The notes under the pieces were generated by a model. The model ran no database searches, was not told where the DNA came from, and worked only from the letters and a program-made list of their open reading frames with translations. The position numbers and the translations under genes were made by a program. Of a stretch of DNA of 64,000 nt, positions 22,001 to 32,680 are shown piece after piece. The DNA is from Eublepharis macularius. Lineage: Eukaryota; Chordata; Lepidosauria; Squamata; Eublepharidae. The stretch lies in the NCBI RefSeq assembly GCF_028583425.1, contig NC_072796.1, positions 144,221,464 through 144,285,463 on the forward strand, written 5' to 3'. Position 1 is the stretch's first letter. Every line of letters begins with the position of its first letter.

Positions 22001-23095
22001 GGGGGGAAGGGGTCGGCAGAGCCCAAGAGGCCAAGGGGAAGGCCCCCCCCCCTGCCCCGCCTGTTTGTCTGGAAAGGCCTCTCTCAGTTCTGGGGCAAGA
22101 CTCACCCCTTTGCGCCTGTTTCTGTCCAGGGTGGCCCCCCCACTGCCATGATTAGCTATGTTTGGAGCGTGACCTCACCAGCCAAGCAGCCTCGTCTTCA
22201 TTCTGAACACAGTATTAGCCAGACAGAATAAATCACACTCCACAAGGCAGCAATTAGAATAATGAGCGAGTGGATGGCGCTGGGGAGCCATGGGGAACTG
22301 GGCACAAACCAGTTTTCTAGCTGGGGGGCAAAGATGGGTCACCTGCCTGGCTCAGGCCAGTGCCACAAACCGGGCCAGCCGCTGAGCTTGGTGTGCAATT
22401 TCCCTAAGGGGGAGGACACCCCGCTGTGCCTCTCCAGGCACCACCACTCAGCTTTGTGGGCTTTCTAGACACGCGGCATTGCTGGACAGCCTGCTCATTG
22501 GCCACAGAGGAGGAGGGCAAGGGCACAACCCGGCCCAGGCAGCGCAAACCCTGCCCAGCAGCCTCATTGCCAGGCGCCCACCTCAGCTGAACCAGCATAC
22601 CAGCCTTGGCCAAACCCACCTGCAGGTGCCCTCGGCCCAGGCAGACCCTGTGTGCAGCCCTGGGGGGGGGGGTTCCTCTGCGGGAGAAATGCCCCGATTC
22701 TTCCCTGCAGCCGGCCAGCCAAGCGGGCTGAGTCCGTCTGTGGCCGCTGGGAGAGGCGCCAACGAGGTGCTGCCCTGGGTGTCAATTCCATGGCAGGGGG
22801 GCAGGATGGAAATGCTCTAAAAGAGTGAATGGAACAGGTGGGACGCAGCACGCCAGACCCGTGTGGTTACGGTCGGGGGCTATTCAATTTATATCCCGTC
22901 CCGCCCCCCCCCACAGGCGGGCTTAGGGCAGGTCAATCAGGGACCATGAGTGAGGTGCTGGCGGGGGGCGGGGGGGGGCTCTTTGGTCCTTGGAAATTGA
23001 TTTAGCCGAATGAAGAAACTGTCCCATTTATTCCTGAAGCATCTGGGACGCAAGGGAAGCCCAGAGCTGAATTCAGACTTCTGCTAGAGAAGAAG
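19084..23095 (+). other. Putative intron or upstream region, nothing recognised
   Basis: GC-rich non-coding DNA with C/G homopolymer tracts. Open frames on both strands (such as 20736-21446 plus and 21168-22034 minus) conflict with each other and carry no domain. Confidence 0.4.
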
Positions 23096-23440
23096 AATAG
23101 AATCATAGGGTTGGAAGATACCTCCAGGGTCATCTAGCCCAACCCCTTGCACAATGCAGGAAATTCACAACTACCCCCCCACCACCACACACACACCCAG
23201 TGACCCCTGCTCTATGCCCAGAAGATGGCAAAACACTGTTAGGATCCCTAGCCAAACTGGCCTAGGGAAAGTTGCTAACTGACCCCAAGGTGGCAATTGG
23301 CTTTACCCTGGGCATGTAAGAAGGCTGTGAGAACGAAGCACTGATGCAAGTCTTCCTGCCCTCTCTCATGATCTGCCCAGGTTCACAGAATCAGCATTGC
23401 TGTCAGGTGGCCATCTAGCCTCTGCTTAAAAACCCCCAAA
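23096..23440 (-). mobile_element. CR1 LINE 3' end fragment, reverse orientation
   Basis: The strand shown reads ATAGAATCATAGGGTTGGAA, then GGTCATCTAGCCCAACCCC and GCACAATGCAGGAAATTC, the reverse complement of the CR1 3' end. The similarity continues to about 23425 (GGTGGCCATCTAGCC). Dead fragment. Confidence 0.8.
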
Positions 23441-23608
23441 GAAGGAGAGTAGTAAGAGAGTAGTAAGGGGCCTCTAAATCCCAACTTACTAAATGGCCTT
23501 TTGGGGCAATGCCATGGGGCCTCCTAAAGACACAGGGCCAGGGCCAGTCCAGCCCTGTGGAGCTTCCCTGAGACAGGCAGTCAAAGGGCTGGCTCAGCCT
23601 CTGCCTGA

Positions 23609-23635
23609 GTGTGTGTGTGTGTGTGTGTGTGTGTG
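23609..23635. repeat. (GT)n microsatellite
   Basis: Uninterrupted GT dinucleotide run. Confidence 0.95.
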
Positions 23636-23827
23636 GTTTGCCCCACGCCAGCAGCTGGGCCTACACAGGTTAAATGCAGCATTTGGGGGAAGGACAAACC
23701 TCCCTGAGAAGAACTGACAAGGCCCGAAATTGAAAGTATAGAAAAATATAGAAATTGTATAGAAAGTAGCGCCAGAACTGATTAGGGCCTCTGCCAGCCC
23801 TGCCACGTCAGCCACCGTGGTCTTGTA

Positions 23828-24008
23828 GACAGAGAGCTGGATTAGACCCGAGGAGACCCAGGTCCAAGCCCCTGCTCACCCTGCAACTCACTGGCTGACC
23901 CTGGGCCAGTCACTTTCTCTCCCACGACATGACCCCCCTGACTGGGTAGCTGAGAGGATAAGATGGAGCCGTGGTCACTGCCCCAAGCTCTTTGGAGGAA
24001 GGCAGGGC
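23828..24008 (+). mobile_element. Old tRNA-derived SINE copy
   Basis: Matches the layout of the better-kept SINE at 57068-57289: GAGACCCAGGTCCAAGCCCC (B-box region), CTGACCCTGGGCCAGTCAC, and a run ending GGAAGGCAGGGC. It ends about 130 bp before the splice acceptor of the downstream gene. Confidence 0.6.
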
Positions 24009-24119
24009 AAAACTGTAGGGAAGAAAGAAACCAGCAGGCACGTGGGGGGTGGAGGGTGGGGGGCCTGTAATGGGAGGCAGCGGCCACACGAACCTGAACA
24101 GGCTATGAGAGTGTTCTGT

Positions 24120-24136
24120 TCCTTCTCTCTCTGCAG
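24120..24136 (+). promoter_or_regulatory. 3' splice acceptor before epiplakin-like exon
   Basis: A pyrimidine-rich tract, CTTCTCTCTCTGCAG, ends at 24136. The coding frame is open from 24137 through to the ATG at 24203, so the acceptor would deliver an exon in phase 0. Confidence 0.6.
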
Positions 24137-24202
24137 AGACTCGGGCGCCACTTCGGCAGGATCCACACCCAGAGCACAGGCAGATACGTTTGCACCACAG
24201 CC

Positions 24203-26866
24203 ATGTCACAGACCAAGCATTTGACCAAAGGGGGCACAGAAGAGATGCCAATCGTGCAAGTCCGCGAAGAGCCACAGTGGCCCTTTCCGTGTCCAACACT
24301 GCTGGGAGGGGAGGCCATCGTAGCAGGCGTCCTGAAAGAGCCCAGCAAGGAGAAGCTGACCATCCAGAAGGCCATGCGGAAGGGCCTCCTGACCCGAGGG
24401 ACGGGCTTGGCTCTGCTGGAGGCGCAAGCCGTGTCTGGCTGCATCCTGGACCCCATCAAGAACCGGAAGCTGTCGGTGAGAGATGCAACCAACGCTGGCC
24501 TGATAGACAGAGAGTATTTCAACACGCTCCTCATTGCAGAGAAAGCCGTGACTGGCTACACCGATCCTTTCTCGGGGAATAAAATCTCCCTCTTCCAGGC
24601 TATGAAGAAAGGCCTCTTGGTCAAAGACCACGGCATCCGCCTGCTGGAGGCCCAAGTTGCTACGGGGGGCCTCACCCACCCCATGCACAGCCACCGACTC
24701 CCTGTGGAGCTGGCCTACAAGTGGGGCTACATGGATGGAGAAATGTGCCACCTGATTGCAGACCCTGCCAACCACTCCAAAAGGTGCTTTGACCCCATTG
24801 CCCGTGAGAACCTGACCTACACGCAGCTTCTGCACAGGTGCGTCCCTGACCCTGAGACTGGGCTGCTCTTGGTCCAGGTAATGGAGAAGGGCTCCATCAT
24901 CTCAAAGCTGGATAAGAGCACTCAGAAGTCGTTGCAGTCGGCCACAACCAAGGTCAACGTGGGTCTTTTCCAAGGGCAAGAAGTCTCTGCCTGGGACCTC
25001 CTCTTCTCCAGGTACATCCCTCTGCAGAAGAAGCAGGAGTTGCTACGGCAGTACAAAGCGGGCACCGTCACACTCCAGGACATCGTTACTATCCTCAATA
25101 ACACCATTGCTGAGACAGAAGCCGAAAGAGACCCCTGCCCCGGAAAGGAGGAAAGACCCAGCCAAGAAATGGAGGTCTCGAAAAGTGTCTCAGAGCAAGA
25201 AGAACTAGAGACAGCTCTGAGGTCGAGGATGGTCAAGATTTCAGCAGGCGAGTTCCGTGGGCAAAAGGTCTCCGTCTGGGATTTACTCCATTCCAAGTAT
25301 ATCCCCGAAGAGAAAAAGAAGGAACTTCTGAAGCTCTACAAGTTTGGCATACTCACCACGGACCAAATGGAGGTGGTGGTCACGGCCATCGTCACCAAAA
25401 TAGAGGAAGTAAGAGCCAAAGAGTTGGGCCATGTGGGTGGCCCAGGCCAGGAGATGGACACCATGGACGAGTCTGACACAGTCGACCCCCAAGAGGAAGA
25501 ACTGAGGAAAACGTTAGGGTTGATCTGCATCCCTGTAACTCTTGGGGAGTTCAGAGGACAAAATGTCCCTTTGCTGGACATTATCTCGTCGAAATATTTT
25601 CCGCAGGATAAAAGACAGGAGCTGCTGGGGCTTTACAGGGCAGGGACGCTTAGCACAGAGCAGATGACCGCAGCTGTGAGTGGCATCCTGGAGAAATTAG
25701 AGGCCAGTCGAAAGAAGCTCATTGTAAAAGTGATCAATCGGAGCCGAGAGGCGCCTGGCTTCTGGGAGGGCCTGGTGGCAGCCGTTGCCCCCTGCAGCAG
25801 GGACCCCGATGACCTGCTGAAGTCCAAAATGGTGACGATTCCCGCGGGAGAGTCCAAGGGCCAGCAGCTGTCCGTGTGGGACCTCCTCTTCTCTCACTAC
25901 ATTGCCCGCGACAAAAGGGAGGAGCTGCTGAGGAAGTACCGAGAGGGTTCTTTTGGTGTGGAAGAGCTCTCCTCCATCCTTATTATCCTGGCCTCACTGC
26001 ACGAGTTCTTTGACTCCCTGGAGGAGCAGACGGCAACTGGAACAAGTAGGCACGTCCCAGCAGGAGGAGCCCCTGGTCCTGGCACGGCAAGACTGGAGGA
26101 GGAGGAGGAGGAGGAGGAGGAGGAGGACAATGGTGGCGATGAACACCCCGAGGATGACAAGGAAGAGCAAGACAAGGACGAGGCGTTGAAGTCCAGGATG
26201 GTTTCAGTTGCTGTGGGTGAGTTCCGTGGGCAGAAGGTCTCCTTGTGGGATCTGTTGCACTCCAAGTATATGCCCGAGAAGAAAAGGAGGGAGATCTTGA
26301 GGCTGTACAGGATAGGAATTCTCACCCTAGACCAAACGGAAACCGTGATCACTGCGATTGTCGCCAAGGTCGGGGGAGAAATGGCCACCCCAGACCGGCA
26401 CGTGAGAGCCTCCAGCCGAGATATAAGGAGAGGGAGTGGCTGCCTTGCCCCAGAGAAGCCCAGGACCAAAACCTTGGAGATTCTGACCATCAACTTCCCA
26501 GTAGGAGAGTTCCACGGCCGGAGGGTCTCCATGTGGGACCTCCTCTTCTCCGCATACGTCCCTGAGGCCCAACGGCAGGATCTCCTCGCGAGGTACATCA
26601 CAGGGACCCTCAGCAGCCAGGAGATTCTGGCCATTCTCACCACCCTCATCGTGGAGGCACACAAGCCGAGAAGAACCCCCAGTGTGCTCCACCCACTGAG
26701 CGTGCTGCTCCCAGAGGCCCTAGGGCTGCCCCAGGACCAGAGAGCTTCTGTGCACGACCTGCACTCTCCTCTGCAGCAAGAAGGCCCCAGGGCGGGCAGG
26801 CTGACGGTCAGCGAGGTCACCGTGACCACCACGGTCATCAGTGGGCCTGAGCAAACACAGGGGTAG
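24203..26866 (+). CDS. Epiplakin-like protein, single plectin-repeat domain
   Basis: An 887-residue relative of the gene at the left edge. Residues 33-232 form one plectin-repeat domain (LLEAQAVSGCILDP, KKGLLVKDHGIRLLEAQ, MEKGS). Six ~63-residue modules follow at about 246-305, 339-402, 438-501, 538-601, 661-723 and 758-820. Module 3 has lost the WDLL signature (LLDIISSKYF). An acidic linker has ten glutamates at 632-641. The tail (LTVSEVTVTTTVIS) is unlike the larger gene's. By family it should be an intermediate-filament-binding cytolinker; this is not tested. The domain order is close to one 815-residue unit of the large gene, but the sequence is clearly diverged, so it is not part of the homogenised array. 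ATG 24203 has G at -3 and follows an acceptor at 24136; the frame upstream is open to the acceptor without another ATG. Confidence 0.85.
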   Translation: MSQTKHLTKGGTEEMPIVQVREEPQWPFPCPTLLGGEAIVAGVLKEPSKEKLTIQKAMRKGLLTRGTGLALLEAQAVSGCILDPIKNRKLSVRDATNAGLIDREYFNTLLIAEKAVTGYTDPFSGNKISLFQAMKKGLLVKDHGIRLLEAQVATGGLTHPMHSHRLPVELAYKWGYMDGEMCHLIADPANHSKRCFDPIARENLTYTQLLHRCVPDPETGLLLVQVMEKGSIISKLDKSTQKSLQSATTKVNVGLFQGQEVSAWDLLFSRYIPLQKKQELLRQYKAGTVTLQDIVTILNNTIAETEAERDPCPGKEERPSQEMEVSKSVSEQEELETALRSRMVKISAGEFRGQKVSVWDLLHSKYIPEEKKKELLKLYKFGILTTDQMEVVVTAIVTKIEEVRAKELGHVGGPGQEMDTMDESDTVDPQEEELRKTLGLICIPVTLGEFRGQNVPLLDIISSKYFPQDKRQELLGLYRAGTLSTEQMTAAVSGILEKLEASRKKLIVKVINRSREAPGFWEGLVAAVAPCSRDPDDLLKSKMVTIPAGESKGQQLSVWDLLFSHYIARDKREELLRKYREGSFGVEELSSILIILASLHEFFDSLEEQTATGTSRHVPAGGAPGPGTARLEEEEEEEEEEDNGGDEHPEDDKEEQDKDEALKSRMVSVAVGEFRGQKVSLWDLLHSKYMPEKKRREILRLYRIGILTLDQTETVITAIVAKVGGEMATPDRHVRASSRDIRRGSGCLAPEKPRTKTLEILTINFPVGEFHGRRVSMWDLLFSAYVPEAQRQDLLARYITGTLSSQEILAILTTLIVEAHKPRRTPSVLHPLSVLLPEALGLPQDQRASVHDLHSPLQQEGPRAGRLTVSEVTVTTTVISGPEQTQG

Positions 26867-27122
26867 CTCCAGCCGTGGGAAGGAGGGGGGCAAGGGGAGG
26901 CCAAACGCAAAGGGCTGGGGGGCACATAATGCAAGTGGGGTGGGGAGGGACCAAGGGACAGGCGGGCAAGGGCGGGGCTGGGCTGGGAGGACTGGCAGAA
27001 GGTGGGGAGGGAGACTCCGGCCTTATTCCGAGCCAAGAACCATCCGCAGGCCACGTGGCCAGCTGTGATGCGAGACAGGAATGCCACGTTCCAACCACAC
27101 ACAATGGATGGGAGGCAGCGGG

Positions 27123-27189
27123 GTGTGTGTGTGTGTGTGTGGTGTGTGTGTGGTGTGTGTGTGTGGTGTGTGTGTGTGTGTGCGCGCGC
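27123..27189. repeat. Interrupted (GT)n/(GGT) microsatellite
   Basis: GT dinucleotides with regular extra G interruptions, ending in GCGCGC. Confidence 0.9.
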
Positions 27190-27318
27190 ACAGCCTCACT
27201 GCTCTTCCCCTCCCCTCTGGGTGGCCTGCTGCACCATACCTGATGAAGAGCACTTGGAAGGGCGTGAAAAGGGAAGGGGGGGGCATCCCATAGGGATTTG
27301 TGCCTGGAGCCTGCCAGG

Positions 27319-27328
27319 GAGTGAGTGA

Positions 27329-27363
<35 letters not shown>

Positions 27364-27365
27364 AG
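27319..27365. repeat. (GT)n(GA)n compound microsatellite
   Basis: A GAGT/GT run is followed directly by a GA run and purine-rich DNA. Confidence 0.9.
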
Positions 27366-27473
27366 GGAGAGAGAGGGAGACCTTGCCCAGGGCCTTCTCC
27401 CAAACTGGACTTGAGACTCTTTTGCAAGCGGAGAAAGAGAAGTTGCCTTGCAATGAGATAAAGGAAAGTGTTA

Positions 27474-27479
27474 AATAAA
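27474..27479 (+). terminator. Candidate poly(A) signal AATAAA for epiplakin-like gene
   Basis: First clear AATAAA on the plus strand after the stop codon, about 610 bp downstream of it. The 3' untranslated region would include the GT- and GA-rich microsatellites. Confidence 0.45.
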
Positions 27480-27744
27480 GCAAGCATTGCCCCTGAGCAG
27501 GGAGGCCGGGGGCTGGCCTCAAGGGGGGCTCTGGGTTCTCGTGCATCTGCTTGCCCCAGAGCACAGGGGCAAGCAGATGCTGGACAGCTCAGCTCCCAGA
27601 TGCTGGCAGGCTGGGCATCCTCCCTTGCCTTGGCCCTGGGACTGGCCAGAGAGCCCGGCAGGGCTCCATGGCCGCCCTTTGGACCCAGGGTAGCCATCTC
27701 CCAGGGGGCCTCACTCTCTCCCAGACTGGCAGCTGCTCGCCAGA

Positions 27745-27890
27745 CGACAGTCCCCCTGGAGCGAATGGCTGCTTTCAAAAGTGAACTCTAGGGCATTATA
27801 CTGCGCTGAGGCCCCTCCCCTCCTCAAACCCCGCCCTCTTCAGGCTCCACCCCAGAAAACTCCAGGAATTCCCCAGCCTTCAGTTGGAGA
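27745..27890 (-). mobile_element. Non-autonomous element copy (family of 53740-53960), reverse
   Basis: Shares the blocks GAATGGCTGCTTT, GGGCATTATAC, CTCAAACCCCGCCCTC and AACTCCAGGAATT with the reverse complement of the element at 53740-53960. It lacks the outermost terminal repeats. Confidence 0.65.
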
Positions 27891-28186
27891 CCCGGGCTGA
27901 AGCCCAAGGCACAGTGGCTGGGGAACAGGTGCGCTTCCCGGGCAAGTCCAAGCAGCAGTTGGGCTGCAACAAAATAAGGGAACGGCTGCAGCCCACGGCG
28001 TCACCACGAGCTGTTTGCCCTGGAAACAGCAAGGACGGAAAAAAGGGGTGGGGGGGAATCCCCTCAAACTCAACCCAAACAGTGCAATGACCCACACAAA
28101 TAGGCCGAGGTACAGTAAAAACCGACCAGACGCGTTTCGGCCCTATATATATAAACGTATATAACAAACATCTATAATAAATACTC

Positions 28187-28190
<4 letters not shown>

Positions 28191-28236
<46 letters not shown>
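28191..28236. repeat. (AT)n microsatellite
   Basis: About 46 bp of alternating AT inside the Penelope-like insert, between its inverted arms. Confidence 0.95.
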
Positions 28237-28242
<6 letters not shown>

Positions 28243-28278
28243 TGTGTGGGTGTGTTTGATCATAAATTGTTTTCAATT

Positions 28279-28318
28279 GACCACTGAGGAAGGCCTGAGG
28301 GCCGAAACGCGTCTGGTC
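28279..28318 (+). ncRNA. Hammerhead-ribozyme-like motif
   Basis: In order: stem I strand GACCA (28279-28283), core CTGAGGA (28284-28290, fits CUGANGA), one extra A (28291), stem II GGCC-TGAG-GGCC (28292-28303), core GAAA (28304-28307), palindromic CGCG, cleavage triplet GTC ending at 28313, then TGGTC (28314-28318), which pairs with GACCA. All core bases of a type I hammerhead are present. The extra A before stem II is off-consensus. Stem III (ACGCGU) is too short to close on itself but could pair between two molecules. Activity is untested. Confidence 0.55.
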
Positions 28319-28817
28319 GGTTTTTACTGTACCTCGGCCTGTTTGTGTGGGTCACTGCACGGTACCATCATCAGGCCTTATGTTTTAAACTTGTTTTTAA
28401 TCTATATTGGTGCACGCCTATAATAAATACTCTCTAATACATTTAGGTTGTTACTTAACCCCTCTATTTTGTTGCCCTGGAAACAGACCACCTGGAAAGG
28501 CCTTGAAGTGCAGCCCCCCCCCCGCCCCCCAAGCCCAGGAATGGGCCTTTGACGAGCTCAGCGCGGTGGGGGGGTGGGGGTGGGGGGGGGCGGGATCAGG
28601 GAAGAGCGGAAGGGGCGGCGCGGACCCCGCAGGAGCCGTCAAGGCCGTCGAACAGAGAAGGGCCTGCGGGACAGGGAGGCCAGCGGCCACTTCTCCGGCC
28701 CAGGTTTCGCTCGGCTTCCAACCGCCTCAGCAGGGCTGGAGAGGGCAGTCGACACAGCTGGGCCTTTTCGCCACTGAGCAAGTTCCCTCTAGGCCGGCCT
28801 CCAAGGGCTGGAAAGAA

Positions 28818-28980
28818 ATCCAGGTGGGGTTTGGGGAGGAGAGGGCCTCAGAATGGTATAATGCCATAGAGTCCTCCCCCCAAAGCAGCCCTTTCCCCCA
28901 GGGGAACTGATCTCTGGCACCTGGAGATCAGGTGTAATTCCGGGAGATCTCCAGTTATCCCCTGGAGACTGGCGACCCTC
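28818..28980 (+). mobile_element. Non-autonomous element copy (family of 53740-53960)
   Basis: Shares GGTATAATGCCATAGAGTCC, CAGGGGAACTGATCTC, AATTCCGGGAGATCTCCAG and CTGGAGACTGGCGACCC with the copy at 53740-53960. The left end is incomplete. Confidence 0.7.
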
Positions 28981-31700
28981 CCCTCTCCTGCTCTCCGGCC
29001 CGAGGCTTCCTGATCTGGCGCCTGCTGACAGCTACTGAGGAAGGGAAGGACACAAGCAAGAGGCACGGCAGGGACCTGCACCTGTGTGGAACCTGAGCGG
29101 GTCGGGCCTCTTTATTTCAGCGTTGAAGGAAGGAAGGATGGAAAGTGCCCGGGGTGAGGAAGATGGGCGTGTACTAGAGACGGCTTCCTAATAAGTGCTA
29201 ACCATGCCAAAGACATTACCATGAAATTGGTTTGACATTGATTCTTGCAGGAGATAGGTAGAATATTATGGGAAGGGCAGGGGAGAGGTGGAGGCAGAGA
29301 AGAGCTTTGGGGGGGGGCCTCTCCGTCCCCCCCCTCCATTCCCTCGGGAGAAACAGAACCTCTGGCAGCAGAACCTGCCCTTGGAAGTGTGTGAAGGGGA
29401 GGGAGCCCGGCTGTGGCCCCAGGGGAGAGAGTGTGAACCCAACAAATTGCCTCTACCCGCCCGGGGTAAGCAGAGGCCCTGGAAGTACTCGGCTTCCCCC
29501 AGGCATGATAATTTATTGTATTCTATGGATGTTTATCCCACTTCTTTGCCAAAGCGCTGGGCGTGTGTGCAGGCGCATCTGTGCCCCAGGCATGCCTCCA
29601 CAAACCTTGTGTCGCGGTGTTTGCGGTGGTGTGCCAAAGCAGACCAGGGCTGAATTCAGCAGGCGAGCAACCGCCTGGCCTTGCCTCTCGAGAGTGGCGC
29701 TCGTGAGAACCAACCGCAGGCTTGTTTCTCATCAGGTGTTTGGCCTCGGAGGAAGCGGGGGGCACGGCAGCCTGTAGGAATGGCTGTCAGGGTGGGAGAA
29801 GAGAGCCGTGGGGCGGGGCAGGGCCCAGGTGATGCCTCCACTCTCCATCTTTGGAGCACGGCAGATGGCTACCGAGCTCCCACCGACGGCAAGGAGGGAA
29901 GGAAGAGAAGCCAGCGGCAGCCAGCCATGTTCCTTCAGTGCATGGGTGTGTGTGTGTGTGTGTGTGTGAGTGAGGGGGGGGGCATATTTGTTTGTGGTCC
30001 ATAGATTTGTTCGGTCTAGTGAATGCCAATAAAACTCTTTCTAAATACTAAACTGGTGTCCTCGTGTTCTCAAAGGATATCCCGGCGGAAAGGGTTGCTT
30101 CTGCCTGGTCTGGGGCCCTAGGAAGGAACGTCTGCAGCTGCCAAGCCAGCCCTCCGCAGCCCAGCGGCAGCTGCCCTGCCTGGCCACGCCGTGGCTTTTC
30201 AGGCGCCGGCGAAGGAGGGACTTGCCTGCCAGGAGGTGCCCAACTGCCACCGGGCCCTGGCCTCTCCCCGAGGGTGCTTCTGGGGGCACGTGAGCCCCGT
30301 CCTTCATTCTCCCACCTCAGACATTTCAGCTGCGCTTCAGAATCCTGCCAATATTTCAAATTCAAAGTGGCTCCCATTTTACAAGCCTCTCCCACAAGCT
30401 TGACAGCTGCCCGGCTACAAGTGCAGCAACAAAGCAAACTTAAGTGGAGAAAAAGAAAAGGGACAAGAATGACGGGGGAAGGGTGGGAATCTCACGCACA
30501 CGTGCGCAAGGCCCCACACAGCACGTCTGGCTCATCCCCGAGCAGATGAAACCTCTGCCTCACCCGGGAGATGGCCGCTGTGCCTGTTGGCATCCCTAGA
30601 AGGCAGCTGGCACCTGAACCAAGCTGGTGGGGACTGAGCGGCATATGCCAGGACTGGGACTGACCTATCTGAGCCAGCTTGGGGTGTGTTCACAAGTGCC
30701 TCTGATCTAGGGTCGGGGTGGGTCTGGATTCCCACTCAAGACTGAGACAGCCTTCTGTTGCAGCCCTCCTCCATGCAACGCAGGCGGTCGGGTGCAGCCT
30801 CAGCCGGGCCAGCCAGGTCTCCTCTGCAAAATGCCTGCAAAGGATCCCGTCTGGTCCTTCTGGGGCACCGATGCAGCCAAGGCGCTGGACACAAAGCTGC
30901 CGAAGGAGCCTGCTTCAGAGGGTTCGCAGGCGAGCACCTGTGAAGGGAGCCAATGCACCAGAAGGGCCGCTCATTGCCCACTCCTGCCCAACAGGTGTTT
31001 TCTGCTAAAAGGAGCTTCGGGCACCATGCGCAGCGTCTCTTGGCATCCAGAATCACCTCTGAGAGCCACCTTCTCGTCTTTCTAAAGTGCATCTTCCATT
31101 GGCTTTTGAAAGGTTACATTCAGTGTTATGGTGTGCTTTGTGCTGAACAATTCTGTTAAGCTTTTAACTTAGCTGCAAAGGCGTGACGAGTGCAGAGATT
31201 TCTTCACCTGGCAGATGGCCTTCGAAAGGCAGACTATCTCCTTCCTTCCCAAGTTGTGAGAAAAGACGGGGGAGGAATTAGAACAAACATTGCTGCGCCT
31301 TGTGCTGGGAGCAGGCCACACAAGCCTCAAAGCACAGCGCATCTTCCCACACTTCAGGGCTCAGGAAATGTGCTAGGCAGATCCCCACATGGGTGGGGGG
31401 AGGGGGCTGGCACTGCCTGCCAGACCGTTGTAGTTAAGGTAACCCCCACCTCCAAGTTCCAGGAGTATTCTGGGAGAGGGAGAAAGAAGTTATATCTGCC
31501 CACTTTCTCTCTCACACAGTTGTTTTTTCTCTGAATTGAAAAGCTGCACAGTCTTTTCTCAGAGGGAAGGCGCTCCAAACACTACACCGTTTGAGTTGCC
31601 CTGTTCTGGAACTCTTCCAGAGCCATACTATCATTTCTTTTTGAGATACGGCAACCAGAACTATGCATATAACCTCTGCCCGCATGAGTTCTGTGGGGCT
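28981..31700. other. Intergenic sequence, nothing firm recognised
   Basis: GC-rich non-coding DNA. It includes a (GT)n run at 29945-29968 and an AATAAA at about 30029 in a context (CCAATAAAACTCTTTC) reminiscent of a transcript or LTR end, but nothing around it supports a gene. Confidence 0.45.
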
Positions 31701-32564
31701 AATCAGGAGCAAGGAGTGACTATGCAGATGGGGTCATCAAGAAAGGATTTTTTTTGGACATGGCATACACTTTTGAGATGAAGCACTTCTATCAGGAGAT
31801 GGTTTGCACCTCACGAGAGTAGGGAAAAATTGTTTGGTAAGAGCCTTGCAAACCTGATGAGGAGGGCTTTAAACTAAATTCCAAGCATAAAACTGGAGAC
31901 GAGAACTCTAAAGATCTGCAGGGAGTGGCAGTGGGGGTCTGCTATGTGCTAGGAAACATTGACTCGCAAGTAAGTACAGAAACAAAAACCTCAGGGCACA
32001 TAACCCATTGATTCCAATGTCTCTACACTAATGCACAGAGTATGCAAGGAGGAACTTGGAAGTCCTAATACAGGAAGGGGACTATGACATAATAGGCATT
32101 ACTGAGACGTGGTGGAATGACACTCATAATTGGAATACTAGGACTGAGGGATCCAACTTGTTCAAAAAGGACAGACAAATAAGGAAGGGGGGAGGAGTAG
32201 CAGTATATGTAAAGGAAGCATATATTTGTGAGGAAATACATATATCTGAGCATGGAAATTCCGCTGAGAGTCTCTGGGTAATAATAAAAGGAATAAGAAA
32301 TAATAGTGATACTACGATGGGGGTCTGCTATACACCACCAAGCCAAGCAGAAGACTTGGATGAGAAACTCCTAGAACAAAGTTCACAAAGAGACGGGACA
32401 CAGTGGTCATGGGACATTTCAATTACCTGGATATCTGATGGAAGCCTAAGTCTGCTAAAACTAAAAGGTCAAATAAAGTGTATTGTCGAAGGCTTTCACG
32501 GCCGGAGAACGATTGTTGTTGTGGGTTTTCCGGGCTGTATTGCCGTGGTCTTGGCATTGTAGTT

Positions 32565-32605
32565 CCTGACGTTTCGCCAGCAGCTGTGGCTGGCATCTTC
32601 AGAGG
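32565..32605 (-). ncRNA. Hammerhead-ribozyme-like motif, left arm
   Basis: Reverse-complement copy of the motif at 32681-32721: CTGAAGA maps to 32596-32602, and GAAACGTC to the complement of GACGTTTC at 32568-32575. A transcript through the whole element could instead fold the two arms together. Confidence 0.45.
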
Positions 32606-32680
32606 TGTAGCACCAAAAGACAGAGATCTCTCAGTGACACACACTGTGACACTGAGAGATCTCTGTCTTTTGGTGCTACA

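Larger units (their letters stand above)
28015..28486 (+). mobile_element. Penelope-like element, palindromic, with 15-bp target duplication
   Basis: TTGCCCTGGAAACAG occurs at 28015-28029 and 28472-28486, flanking a 442-bp insert. Within it, 28082-28143 and 28299-28360 are 62-bp inverted arms that differ at two sites. Between them lies an AT-rich run. The 20-bp ATAATAAATACTCTCTAATA occurs at about 28175 and again at about 28421 as a direct repeat. The right arm carries a hammerhead-like core (see 28279-28318). Terminal repeats with inverted arms and hammerhead motifs are known for Penelope-like retroelements; the assignment rests on that, with no reverse transcriptase present. Confidence 0.65.

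Noticed and set aside
20736-22034. Long ORFs on opposite strands (236 and 288 codons)
   Set aside because: They overlap each other, are rich in Pro/Gly/Ala from GC bias, and show no motif.
27123-27189. GT-rich runs as possible structured RNA or CRISPR-like repeats
   Set aside because: Plain microsatellites without spacers.
30029-30034. AATAAA as the end of a gene
   Set aside because: No coding exon or transcript-like structure upstream within several hundred bases.
31190-31534. 114-codon ORF before the CR1
   Set aside because: No homology visible and no start or splice support.
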